Source: Akkermansia sp.
GTDB taxonomy: Bacteria > Verrucomicrobiota > Verrucomicrobiia > Verrucomicrobiales > Akkermansiaceae
DNA: 64,000 bases
Assembly (NCBI GenBank): GCA_017409465.1
Contig: JAFQSQ010000028.1
Span: forward strand, 49,918 to 113,917
Direction of reading: 5' to 3'
Each line of letters begins with the position of its first letter. Within the stretch, counting starts at the first letter, position 1. Under the pieces are notes generated by a model. The model was given only the letters and a program-made list of their open reading frames with translations, was not told where the DNA came from and did not search any database. The translations under genes and the position numbers were made by a program. This document shows positions 39,570 through 46,792 of the stretch, piece after piece.

Positions 39570-39598
39570 TTGACGAACGAACCGATGCACGCTACACT
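39570..39598 (+). promoter_or_regulatory. promoter of the candidate RNA at 39605
   Basis: TTGACG, a 17-base spacer and TACACT in an otherwise noncoding interval, preceded by an A/T-rich stretch with T6 and A7 runs that resembles an UP element. Confidence 0.75.
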
Positions 39599-39604
39599 AC
39601 CTGC

Positions 39605-39706
39605 GTCTACGGGACCGGACGTAAAAAAGGTTCCCGGGCTCGAAAGGGTCCGATTCATAGGGTAGTTGGGCAGCCCGGGGCTTCGGCTCCGGGCTGACTT
39701 CCTTTT
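39605..39706 (+). ncRNA. candidate small RNA of about 100 nt, unidentified
   Basis: Between a good promoter and a terminator-like hairpin lies about 100 nt without a reading frame. Possible pairings are CTAC/GTAG closing the 5' two thirds, GGACC/GGTCC inside it, and the 3' hairpin CAGCCCGGGGC-TTCG-GCTCCGGGCTG followed by ACTTCCTTTT. The next genes are on the opposite strand, so it is not a leader. I checked by eye for SRP RNA and 6S features and did not find them. The identity is unknown. Confidence 0.55.
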
Positions 39707-39774
39707 CCGGGGGAACGCTCATTGCTCACGCCTCCCCATTTGAGTCCCGGCTTGCCCCGTACTTCAGCAGAAAC

Positions 39775-39802
39775 AAAAAAGCCCACAGCCGAAACTGTGA
39801 GC
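39775..39802 (-). terminator. terminator of the tRNA-Lys/tRNA-Glu unit
   Basis: On the minus strand GCTCACAG/CTGTGGGC with one U-G pair and a T6 tract, nine bases after tRNA-Glu. The U-G wobble only works in the minus-strand RNA, which fits this direction. Confidence 0.8.
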
Positions 39803-39811
39803 CTTTTGAAG

Positions 39812-39883
39812 CATCCCCACGCGGATTCGAACCGCGGTTCTATGACTGAGAATCATATGTCCTAACCCCTAGACGATGGGGAC
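39812..39883 (-). tRNA. trnE: tRNA-Glu (CTC anticodon)
   Basis: Minus-strand cloverleaf with acceptor GTCCCCA/TGGGGAT, D-arm GTCTAGGGGTTAGGAC, anticodon loop TTCTCAG (anticodon CTC), T-arm CCGCGGTTCGAATCCGCGT-type and discriminator G73. No CCA is encoded. Only six bases separate it from tRNA-Lys. The acceptor ends with a G1-U72 wobble. Confidence 0.93.
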
Positions 39884-39889
39884 ATGTAG

Positions 39890-39962
39890 TACGCGAATCG
39901 GGACTCGAACCCGAGACCAATAGATTAAAAGTCTACTGCTCTACCAACTGAGCTATTCGCGC
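39890..39962 (-). tRNA. trnK: tRNA-Lys (TTT anticodon)
   Basis: Minus-strand cloverleaf with acceptor GCGCGAA/TTCGCGT, D-arm GCTCAGTTGGTAGAGC, anticodon loop CTTTTAA (anticodon TTT), T-loop GTTCGAGTC and discriminator A73. No CCA is encoded. It is the first gene of a two-tRNA unit. Confidence 0.95.
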
Positions 39963-39987
39963 ACTGTTGCTGCGATGCAGCGGGCGC

Positions 39988-40016
39988 ATGGTACATGAGC
40001 TCCGTTGTAAAGTCAA
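39988..40016 (-). promoter_or_regulatory. promoter of the tRNA-Lys/tRNA-Glu unit
   Basis: On the minus strand TTGACT, 17-base spacer, TACCAT, with the predicted start about 20 bases before tRNA-Lys. Confidence 0.65.
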
Positions 40017-40057
40017 GCCAAAAAGTCAATTTTGCACGATGATTTCCGTCAAATGTC

Positions 40058-40089
40058 AAAAAAAAGGCGTCGGATGTGACTCCGACGCC
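40058..40089 (-). terminator. terminator of hisIE
   Basis: On the minus strand GGCGTCGGA/TCCGACGCC, nine base pairs, six-base loop and T8 tract. Confidence 0.95.
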
Positions 40090-40111
40090 GCGAAAGGAAA
40101 GCGGGAAGGGC

Positions 40112-40726
40112 TCAGTGCTTCTTCCAACCCGGCTTGTGACGGGTGACCAGCTCCTCTGCTACCTGCTCAATGCGGAGCCCCTTGGAGGCCAGCAGCACGA
40201 TGAGGTGGTAGAACATGTCGGAAGCCTCGTAAAGCAGGCGTTCGTCCGTACCGTTGACAGCCTCGATGCAGGCCTCCAGTGCCTCCTCACCCACTTTCTG
40301 CGCCATGCGGTTCACGCCATCGCGGAAGAGTGAGGTGGTGTAGGAACCCTCCGGCATTTCCTCACGGCGCTTGTTGATGAAATCCTGCAATTCGCTCAGG
40401 AACAGGAGGGGGGAACCCTCATTCACATCGCCCCAGCAGGTATCCGTACCGGTATGGCAGACGGGGCCGACGGGATTCACCTGCACCAGCAGGGTGTCGT
40501 TATCACAATCCACGCGGATATCCACCAGCTCCAGGAAGTTGCCGCTGGTCTCTCCCTTCACCCACAGCTGCTGCCGGGAACGGCTGAAAAAAGTGACCTT
40601 GCGCGTCTCCAGCGTCTTGTCGTAGGCCTCGCGGTTCATGTAACCCAGCATCAGCACCTTGGCTGTGCGGGCATCCTGAATAATGGCCGGCACCAGGCCG
40701 CCGCTCTTCTCGAAATCGATGTTCAT
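40112..40726 (-). CDS. hisI: bifunctional phosphoribosyl-AMP cyclohydrolase / phosphoribosyl-ATP pyrophosphatase
   Basis: A 204-residue HisIE fusion catalysing the second and third steps of histidine synthesis. The N-terminal HisI domain (to about residue 105) shows VLMLGYMNREAYDKTLE, FFSRSRQQLWVKGETSGN and the metal-binding Cys motif PVCHTGTDTCWG; the C-terminal HisE domain shows EEALEACIEAVNG and YEASDMFYHLIVLLASKG. Histidine genes are not clustered here. It has its own promoter and a strong terminator. Confidence 0.96.
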   Translation of the reverse strand: MNIDFEKSGGLVPAIIQDARTAKVLMLGYMNREAYDKTLETRKVTFFSRSRQQLWVKGETSGNFLELVDIRVDCDNDTLLVQVNPVGPVCHTGTDTCWGDVNEGSPLLFLSELQDFINKRREEMPEGSYTTSLFRDGVNRMAQKVGEEALEACIEAVNGTDERLLYEASDMFYHLIVLLASKGLRIEQVAEELVTRHKPGWKKH

Positions 40727-40753
40727 AAGCTGTTAAAAAGCTGTTGCGGGCTC

Positions 40754-40782
40754 AGTATAGCACATTTCGGCGTATTTGCCAC
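40754..40782 (-). promoter_or_regulatory. hisIE promoter
   Basis: On the minus strand GTGGCA, 17-base spacer, TATACT, with about 21 bases of leader before the hisIE ATG. It lies just beyond the 3' end of hemL. Confidence 0.5.
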
Positions 40783-40793
40783 CCTTTTTTCGG

Positions 40794-42080
40794 TCACATG
40801 GCTTTCACCGCTGCCAGAGCTCGGGTCATGGCCGCCACCGTGGCATCAATATCCGCCTCCGTATGAGCGGTCGAGATGAAGCCGGTTTCGTAGGGCGAGG
40901 GGGCTACGTAGACCCCCTGTTCCAGCATACTGTGGAAATAGGTGCGGAACATATCAAAGCTACCGCTCATGGCAGAATCCAAATCATACACATCCTGCGT
41001 GGTGAAGAACAGGCAGTACATCGACCCGCTGCGCTTGAAAGTCAACGGCAAGGCGGCATCGCGCAACACGCGGCGCACGCCCTCCTCCAGTCGGGCACCC
41101 AACTGTTCCAGACGGGTGTACGAATCGTTTGCCTCAAGATACCGCAGCTGCGCCAGCCCCGCCGCCATGGCCACGGGGTTACCGCTGAGGGTTCCGGCCT
41201 GGTACACCCCGCCAAGGGGCGATACACAATCCATGATATCACGCCGCCCGCCGAATGCACCCACCGGCAGGCCGCCGCCGATAATCTTGCCCAGCGTGGT
41301 CAAATCCGGCGTAATGCCGTGCTTGCCCTGCACCCCGGCAGGAGAGATGCGGAATCCGGTCATCACCTCATCAAAAATCAGCACGGTACCTTCCTTTGCC
41401 GTTATCTCACGCAGGAACTCCAGATACCCCGGCTTCGGCAGGTAAAAGCCGGCATTACCCGGGTACGGCTCCACAATGACGGCGGCAATCTGCCCCGGGT
41501 ACCGAGCAAAGGCTGCCCGCACCGCCTCCGGGTTGTTATACGGCAGCACCAGCGTGAGCGAGGCATACTCCTGCGGCACACCCGCGCTGTCCGGCTCGCC
41601 GTGCGTGAGCGCACCGCTCCCCGCCGCCACCAGCAGGCCATCCGAATGACCGTGGTAGCACCCGGCAAACTTGATGATGTATTTGCGCCCCGTGTAACCG
41701 CGCGCCAGACGAATGGCGCTCATGGTGGCCTCCGTCCCGCTGTTGGTCATGCGTACTTTTTCCACGGAAGGCAGCCATCGGCACACCGTCTCTGCCATTT
41801 CCACCTCCACCCGCGTGGGGATACCATACCCCAATCCGGCGAGCGCCGACTCCCGCACGGCAGAAATCACACACTCCGGCGCATGCCCCAGAATCGCCGG
41901 CCCCCAGGTGCCCACGTAGTCGATGTAATCCTTTCCATCTTCATCCCACAGGTGCGCTCCCTCGGCACGCGTCACGAAAAACGGCGCTCTCTCCAGCCGA
42001 CGAAACGCCCGCACCGGGGAATTCACCCCACCGGGTATCACCTTGCAAGCCCTCTCAAAAAGTTCCTCAGAAATCGACAT
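40794..42080 (-). CDS. hemL: glutamate-1-semialdehyde 2,1-aminomutase
   Basis: A 428-residue PLP enzyme converting glutamate 1-semialdehyde to 5-aminolevulinate, the entry to tetrapyrrole synthesis by the C5 route. Motifs: GGVNSPVRAF near the N-terminus, NSGTEATMSAIRLAR (phosphate binding), GCYHGHSDGLLV, LIFDEVMTGFR and the PLP lysine in TTLGKIIGGGLPVGAFGG. Length is normal. The -10 box ends exactly six bases before the ATG, so the mRNA is predicted to be leaderless. Its promoter region is back to back with that of tRNA-Ser. Confidence 0.97.
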   Translation of the reverse strand: MSISEELFERACKVIPGGVNSPVRAFRRLERAPFFVTRAEGAHLWDEDGKDYIDYVGTWGPAILGHAPECVISAVRESALAGLGYGIPTRVEVEMAETVCRWLPSVEKVRMTNSGTEATMSAIRLARGYTGRKYIIKFAGCYHGHSDGLLVAAGSGALTHGEPDSAGVPQEYASLTLVLPYNNPEAVRAAFARYPGQIAAVIVEPYPGNAGFYLPKPGYLEFLREITAKEGTVLIFDEVMTGFRISPAGVQGKHGITPDLTTLGKIIGGGLPVGAFGGRRDIMDCVSPLGGVYQAGTLSGNPVAMAAGLAQLRYLEANDSYTRLEQLGARLEEGVRRVLRDAALPLTFKRSGSMYCLFFTTQDVYDLDSAMSGSFDMFRTYFHSMLEQGVYVAPSPYETGFISTAHTEADIDATVAAMTRALAAVKAM

Positions 42081-42086
42081 GCGCCC

Positions 42087-42115
42087 AGTATACTACGCCA
42101 CCGGAACATGAACAA
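42087..42115 (-). promoter_or_regulatory. hemL promoter, predicted leaderless
   Basis: On the minus strand TTGTTC, 17-base spacer, TATACT, then six bases and the ATG; the predicted +1 is the A of the start codon. Confidence 0.65.
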
Positions 42116-42148
42116 GCCCAATTTTCTGCACACAGCCACAGAAAAAAC

Positions 42149-42177
42149 TTGCCCATGCGCCAAAGATAGGCTACTAT
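42149..42177 (+). promoter_or_regulatory. tRNA-Ser promoter
   Basis: TTGCCC, 17-base spacer, TACTAT, predicted start about 29 bases before the tRNA. Confidence 0.6.
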
Positions 42178-42212
42178 CACCCGCAGCACGCCACCGTGGC
42201 CTGCAACACCCC

Positions 42213-42299
42213 GGATGGGTGGCAGAGCGGTTGAATGCAGCGGTCTTGAAAACCGCCGAGGGCTAATACCCTCCGTGGGTTCGAATCCCACCCCATCCG
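42213..42299 (+). tRNA. trnS: tRNA-Ser (TGA anticodon)
   Basis: Class II tRNA with acceptor GGATGGG/CCCATCC, anticodon loop CTTGAAA (anticodon TGA), a long variable arm (GAGGG...CCCTC) diagnostic for serine, T-loop GTTCGAATC and discriminator G73. No CCA is encoded. Confidence 0.97.
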
Positions 42300-42301
42300 T
42301 T

Positions 42302-42337
42302 AAAAAGCCTCGCAATCAGCTGATTGCGAGGCTTTTT
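42302..42337. terminator. bidirectional terminator, tRNA-Ser and pdxH
   Basis: A perfect 18-base-pair palindrome: A5 then GCCTCGCAATCAG mirrored by CTGATTGCGAGGC and T5. It serves tRNA-Ser on the plus strand and, 19 bases after its stop, pdxH on the minus strand. Confidence 0.95.
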
Positions 42338-42355
42338 ATTAAATTCTCAGGTTTC

Positions 42356-42994
42356 TCAGGGCTGCAGGCGCTCAATGCTCCAGGTGGAATCCGGCTGCAG
42401 AGTGTACATGAAGCGGTCATGCACACGGCCGGGGCCGCCCTGCCAGAACTCCACATGGTGCGGGACGATGCGGAAGCCGCCCCAGAAATCCGGCAGGGGC
42501 ACCTGCCCTTCCGAGAATTTGTGCTTCAGCTCCTGCAATTTCATCATCAGCAGTTTGCGGGTGGAGATGACCTGACTCTGGTGCGATACCCAGGCACCCA
42601 GCTGGCTCTCGCGAGGGCGGGAAAGGAAGTATTTGAGGGTTTCAGCACGCGAGATTTTCTCTGCGCGGCCATAGACGATAATCTGGCGCTCCAGCGTGAC
42701 CCAGGGGAGCAACATGCATATCTCCGGATTGGCGTCCAGCTCGCGTGCCTTGCGGCTGGTATAATTAGTGAAGAAGACGTACCCGCGGTCATCATAATAC
42801 TTCAGCAGCACCGTGCGCAGGGAGGGGCGACCCTCCGGGGTGGCGGTGGCGATGCTGATGGCGTTCGGCTCCGGGATACCGGCTTCCAGCGCTTGTTTAA
42901 ACCAACGGTCAAACTGGACGAAAGGCGAGTCAGCCAAATCCCGCCGATGCAACGTGTCCTTGAGGTATTCTTCTCTGAATGCAGATAAGTCCAT
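42356..42994 (-). CDS. pdxH: pyridoxamine/pyridoxine 5'-phosphate oxidase
   Basis: A 212-residue FMN enzyme that makes pyridoxal 5'-phosphate. Family signatures include NAISIATATPEGRPSLRTVL (FMN phosphate), VFFTNYTSRKARELDANP, SRPRESQLGAWVSHQSQVI and the C-terminal GGFRIVPHHVEFWQGGPGRVHDR. I start at 42994 (MDLSAFREEYLK); an upstream in-frame start at 43048 would extend beyond the predicted transcription start, which falls on the chosen ATG. PLP from this enzyme would serve the neighbouring hemL, though both are separate units. Confidence 0.97.
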   Translation of the reverse strand: MDLSAFREEYLKDTLHRRDLADSPFVQFDRWFKQALEAGIPEPNAISIATATPEGRPSLRTVLLKYYDDRGYVFFTNYTSRKARELDANPEICMLLPWVTLERQIIVYGRAEKISRAETLKYFLSRPRESQLGAWVSHQSQVISTRKLLMMKLQELKHKFSEGQVPLPDFWGGFRIVPHHVEFWQGGPGRVHDRFMYTLQPDSTWSIERLQP

Positions 42995-43000
42995 GCCCGC

Positions 43001-43029
43001 ACTATACCACCTCCTCACCGCATGCGCAA
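43001..43029 (-). promoter_or_regulatory. pdxH promoter, predicted leaderless
   Basis: On the minus strand TTGCGC, 17-base spacer, TATAGT, six bases, then ATG. The terminator T tract of the upstream GH84 gene ends three bases before the -35. Confidence 0.65.
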
Positions 43030-43031
43030 GC

Positions 43032-43071
43032 CAAAGAAATGCCCGCACTTCCGTTTAGAGGAAGCGCGGGC
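43032..43071 (-). terminator. terminator of the HAD/GH84 operon
   Basis: On the minus strand GCCCGCGCTTCC/GGAAGTGCGGGC, 12 pairs with one G-U, seven-base loop, followed by ATTTCTTT. Confidence 0.88.
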
Positions 43072-43100
43072 GGAAATCACCGTTACGAGCAAGTTCAGGC

Positions 43101-45995
43101 TCAACGGAAGATGACCTCGTACACTCGTGTGCCGGGCTGGCGGGTTGACTCCAGCGTCACGGTGTCAGTACCGGGTTTCAACTCAAAGGTCATGAGCCCG
43201 TCGATACGCCCGGAGGGCGTGGCGTTGCTGACAGTGCAGTCAGCCGTTGTGATGACGGAGAGGCGGGTAGCGCCTGCCGGAACTTTCAAGTCTGCACGGA
43301 GCGCCTGCTTGCCGCAGTTGAATGCACTGGAGATATCACCATCCGTCAGGCTGTGCACATCCGTATCCGGAGCCACATACGGCAGTTTCAGAGCAAAGGA
43401 ATTGAGGCGAATTTCCCTGGACTGACTGCTGGCATTGAGCAGACGCACAGAGCTGATACCGATTGTGGGCATGTCTTGCTCATCGATGTAGAACACCTTC
43501 TCGTATATCTGCTGCAGGCGAGGTGTAACCACCGTACCGTCTTCCAGCGTAAGCTCCAGTTTGCACCAGGAGCCAAGTGTCGCATCATCCATATTCATGC
43601 TGAAGGACTTGGCATACACCGGAATGGGCAGGTTGAGGCTCAGGTAGCTACCCGGCTCAGCCTTGGCTACTTCCATCTTGCGGCTCAGACCGATGGTGTT
43701 TTCATCATTATAGGCATAGATACCGGTGAGCCCCTGCATGGAGGTAGCCAGCAGCGCGGGCAAAGGACGGTTTACCGTAAATTCGCAGATGGCGAGAGAC
43801 TTACCCTCCGTAGGCTGCACGATACGGTAGCGCACCATGCGCGCCATGACCGGCTCAGCGCGACGATCCACTGTCACCTTGGGGCCGTAGCTTAACTCAC
43901 CCAGCGGCATCCATGTCTGACCATCGACAGAGTATTCCATCTGTCCGGAGAGGGGGACCCGGGTGCGACGGGAATTCCCCCCCATGCGCAGATTGATGGT
44001 GCTGACCGGGGTGAGTTCGCCCAAATCAAGGCAGTACCAATCACCCGCCTGCTGTGGTTGTCCTGATTCCCAGAGGGAGTTGAGATTGCCGTCACTCACG
44101 TTGGCGGCGTTCACGCTGGCATCCCCACCCTGACAGCTGAATGCCGGCAACATGGTGCGGATATTGCGTCCCGCCAGCTCGGACAGGATGGCCGCGTTCA
44201 CATAGTTGAATACAGAGCGCAGCGCCGGAGTCACGGCATAGGAACCCACCTGTACATCCTGCACCTGCACGACGGCATTGTCCTGCCAGGTATCGCGATA
44301 CAGCAGCGACATCTCGTTGAGCGAGTCCACCACGTGCAGAGCCGTGCTCAGTCGCTCCTGCAGGCGATCGGCACGCATGGCGCGGATAGCCTCCACCCCG
44401 GCCTGTCCGGTCAAGGCAAAGGCGCGCAGCCAGGGGGCGATCTCATTCTGCAGTGCCTGCATCCCACGCGCCTGAATCAGGTTATACCCGGCGGCGGCAA
44501 TTTCCGCAAACTGCTCGCTCATGGCGGCCGCCGTTTCGGGCGTGGGCGCACCAACCGCCAGTTCCGAGCGGAAGCGGGTGACCAGAGGAAGAAGCGATTG
44601 CGACTCCTCACGGGCATACCCGTGGCCATTGGGCAGCAGATCTGCATTGTGCTCACAGAAAATCTGCATGGACTCCGCACACTGCGGGTACAGACGGCGG
44701 ATGCCTTCACGCCACGTCGGCTCAGAATCAAAGGCAGGTATATTCCAGGTGTAGGCCGCCACACCGAACAGCCCCACCTTATTGGCCTCGGCGCGCTCCA
44801 TGGGATTGGCGACAAACCCGCTCATCTCTTTCTCCATACCCGGGGTCTGATCCAGACCGTAGGTGCGGCCCATGGAAAGGCGGGAGGGCTTCATGTCGTT
44901 GCAAGGCCAGTTCCACCAGATGAAGGTGGGGCGCCCCGTGTGACCATTCACCCACTTCTGCCCCTCCAGGGTGATATCGTTCACCACGGTGTTTCCCGTC
45001 CACATGATATGGGTACTCTTGTCGAGTCCTTTGCCCAGAGTTTCCAGTTCGGAGACGTTGGCCCAGCTCTTGTTGTAGCCGGTGGGACACATGATGAGCT
45101 CCTGGTTCACATCGGGGTGTTTTCGGATAAAGTTTTCCAGAATATAGTTGCAGAGCTGAACCTGGCGCGATGCCTTGCCGATTTCCCCGAAGGAATCATC
45201 CACCAGCACAGCGAAATCACGTACTCCCAGGTCATACATCCACTGCAATTTGGTGCACAGTCCATCCAACTGCCTGCGCCCCTCATCTTCCTCCCACTTC
45301 ACAGTGTTGGCAGGGTGAATAGCCCAGACAAAGCGCACATGGTTACTGCGGGCATGCTGCACCAGAGCTGCCAGCTCATGAGCCTTGTCCTCCGGGTAAG
45401 GTTCATAGCAGCCCTTGCCGTGATGCAGAGGGTCATCCTTGGGGGCATAGATGTAGGTATTCATCTTGTTGCGCCCATAAAAATCAAACAGCGAACGGCG
45501 ACCCTCATAACTCCAGGGAATACCGTAGTACCCCTCCACAGCACCTCGGTATCGCAGACTGGGCCAGTCCACCACCGTGCCGGTAGGCAGTTCCCCCAGC
45601 GTGGCTATCTGCTCCATGGTCAGGTAGGGGAATGGATCTTTCTGCGCATTACGAGAGCCGGGCACACCGATAAGCATCTGCGAAAGCGTCTGGCGGGCAT
45701 AAAACACGCCCGTCTCATCATTGGCCAGCACCTGCACAGCACCCTCCGGGCTGATATGGATGGCATAGGCACCTTCTACCCCGACCGGGATACGCCCCCA
45801 CAGTCCATCCGTTGCCTCAGAGGTGCGTATCTGCACACTTACTGCCCCGGCTTTCACCGTCTGTTGGGCAGAAACCTCGTAGTGCTGCGGAGCGGGGAAC
45901 ACCGGGCAGCTCTGCTCTTCAGTCGCCGTGGCAACCAAAGCCGGCACGGCAGCCAATGCGGCAGCCACTGTCATTGCTTTGCCTGTTGTCATCAT
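43101..45995 (-). CDS. GH84 family beta-N-acetylglucosaminidase with F5/8-type module
   Basis: A 964-residue secreted glycoside hydrolase of family GH84 (hyaluronidase/O-GlcNAcase type) that removes terminal N-acetylglucosamine by substrate-assisted catalysis. Order: signal peptide (to about 25), N-terminal GH20b-like domain (30-140), TIM barrel starting RGAVEGYYGIPWS with the catalytic pair Asp266-Asp267 in FAVLVDDSFGE, a helical region, then an F5/8-type C carbohydrate-binding domain at about 640-770 (DGNLNSLWESGQ, DWYCLDLGELTPVSTI). In a gut bacterium the target is probably mucin or other host glycans. Its ATG overlaps the HAD gene stop (ATGA), so the two are coupled. Confidence 0.95.
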   Translation of the reverse strand: MMTTGKAMTVAAALAAVPALVATATEEQSCPVFPAPQHYEVSAQQTVKAGAVSVQIRTSEATDGLWGRIPVGVEGAYAIHISPEGAVQVLANDETGVFYARQTLSQMLIGVPGSRNAQKDPFPYLTMEQIATLGELPTGTVVDWPSLRYRGAVEGYYGIPWSYEGRRSLFDFYGRNKMNTYIYAPKDDPLHHGKGCYEPYPEDKAHELAALVQHARSNHVRFVWAIHPANTVKWEEDEGRRQLDGLCTKLQWMYDLGVRDFAVLVDDSFGEIGKASRQVQLCNYILENFIRKHPDVNQELIMCPTGYNKSWANVSELETLGKGLDKSTHIMWTGNTVVNDITLEGQKWVNGHTGRPTFIWWNWPCNDMKPSRLSMGRTYGLDQTPGMEKEMSGFVANPMERAEANKVGLFGVAAYTWNIPAFDSEPTWREGIRRLYPQCAESMQIFCEHNADLLPNGHGYAREESQSLLPLVTRFRSELAVGAPTPETAAAMSEQFAEIAAAGYNLIQARGMQALQNEIAPWLRAFALTGQAGVEAIRAMRADRLQERLSTALHVVDSLNEMSLLYRDTWQDNAVVQVQDVQVGSYAVTPALRSVFNYVNAAILSELAGRNIRTMLPAFSCQGGDASVNAANVSDGNLNSLWESGQPQQAGDWYCLDLGELTPVSTINLRMGGNSRRTRVPLSGQMEYSVDGQTWMPLGELSYGPKVTVDRRAEPVMARMVRYRIVQPTEGKSLAICEFTVNRPLPALLATSMQGLTGIYAYNDENTIGLSRKMEVAKAEPGSYLSLNLPIPVYAKSFSMNMDDATLGSWCKLELTLEDGTVVTPRLQQIYEKVFYIDEQDMPTIGISSVRLLNASSQSREIRLNSFALKLPYVAPDTDVHSLTDGDISSAFNCGKQALRADLKVPAGATRLSVITTADCTVSNATPSGRIDGLMTFELKPGTDTVTLESTRQPGTRVYEVIFR

Positions 45996-46645
45996 AAACT
46001 CAATATAAGGGGAAGTAATTCTTCAAATCGGGTCAGCCGCCAATCGGGATTCAGAGCCAGGCAGGCGTTCTCCTCCTGCGCAGCCGTGGACGCCCAGGCC
46101 GCATTGATGATGCGGACACCCACGCGGTGGCTCAGCTCAATGTCCGAGGGTGCATCACCCACATACACCAGTTCGTCAGGGCGCAGATTCCACTCCTGCA
46201 TGACCTGTTGCAGCCTTTCATGCTTGCAGTTGTGCGTCGGCACCCCAAAGCCGCACCACTCAAACAGACCTTCAAAGCCATAGTGCCGAATCGTCGGCAA
46301 CGCCGTATAGTGCTCCTTGCCGCTGATGATACCGGTACGTATACCGGCGCGTCTCACAGTCCTCAGCATCTCTGCCGCCCCGTCAAAAGGAGCCGGAGCC
46401 AGCACCGGGTGCAGCCGCTCATACACCTCGACAAAATGACCGATGGGCAGCGTCTCCGAATCAGGCGATATCCCCAGAAGCGCCCCCAATACCCCACGGT
46501 CGCTCAGGCCGAAGTGGGAAACCACCTCATCTTCCGTCGGCCGCATGCGTCCCATTTCTCCCACACAGGTACGATACGCCTCTATACACAGAGGGAGCGT
46601 ATCCCCCAGTGTACCATCCATGTCGAATAGAACAGCCTTTATCAT
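45992..46645 (-). CDS. HAD-superfamily phosphatase, phosphoglycolate-phosphatase-like
   Basis: A 217-residue haloacid dehalogenase-family hydrolase. Motif I is VLFDMDGTLGDT with the nucleophile and acid aspartates, motif II includes IISGKEHY, and motif IV is YVGDAPSDIELSHRVGV. A cap domain lies at about 15-85, as in Gph/PGP-type enzymes. The substrate could be phosphoglycolate or a sugar phosphate. Its stop overlaps the GH84 start by four bases, unusual for a cytosolic phosphatase and a secreted hydrolase, and suggesting processing of an amino-sugar phosphate or simple coupling of convenience. Confidence 0.9.
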   Translation of the reverse strand: MIKAVLFDMDGTLGDTLPLCIEAYRTCVGEMGRMRPTEDEVVSHFGLSDRGVLGALLGISPDSETLPIGHFVEVYERLHPVLAPAPFDGAAEMLRTVRRAGIRTGIISGKEHYTALPTIRHYGFEGLFEWCGFGVPTHNCKHERLQQVMQEWNLRPDELVYVGDAPSDIELSHRVGVRIINAAWASTAAQEENACLALNPDWRLTRFEELLPLILSL

Positions 46646-46753
46646 AAACCATCGGTAGCACCTGTCAGCCCCCCCCCACGAAAAAGTGCTATATCATGAG
46701 GTGACTATATCGTATAGTACGGCTCCCCACCGGTACACCTTTCACATTATTTC

Positions 46754-46782
46754 TTGACAATATCTCATGCCACCTGTATGCT
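46754..46782 (+). promoter_or_regulatory. AGCS symporter promoter, near-leaderless
   Basis: Perfect TTGACA, 17-base spacer, TATGCT. The predicted start lies four bases before the ATG at 46793; earlier in-frame start codons fall inside the promoter itself. Confidence 0.75.
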
Positions 46783-46792
46783 CGAGCCACGC

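Noticed and set aside
39605..39706. Small RNA as SRP (4.5S) RNA or 6S RNA
   Set aside because: The conserved SRP helix 8 sequence with a GGAA-type loop is missing, and it is too short and lacks the large central bubble expected for 6S.
44334..46283. A 649-codon plus-strand frame opposite the GH84 gene
   Set aside because: The minus strand encodes a complete GH84 enzyme with catalytic residues; the opposite frame has no recognisable feature.
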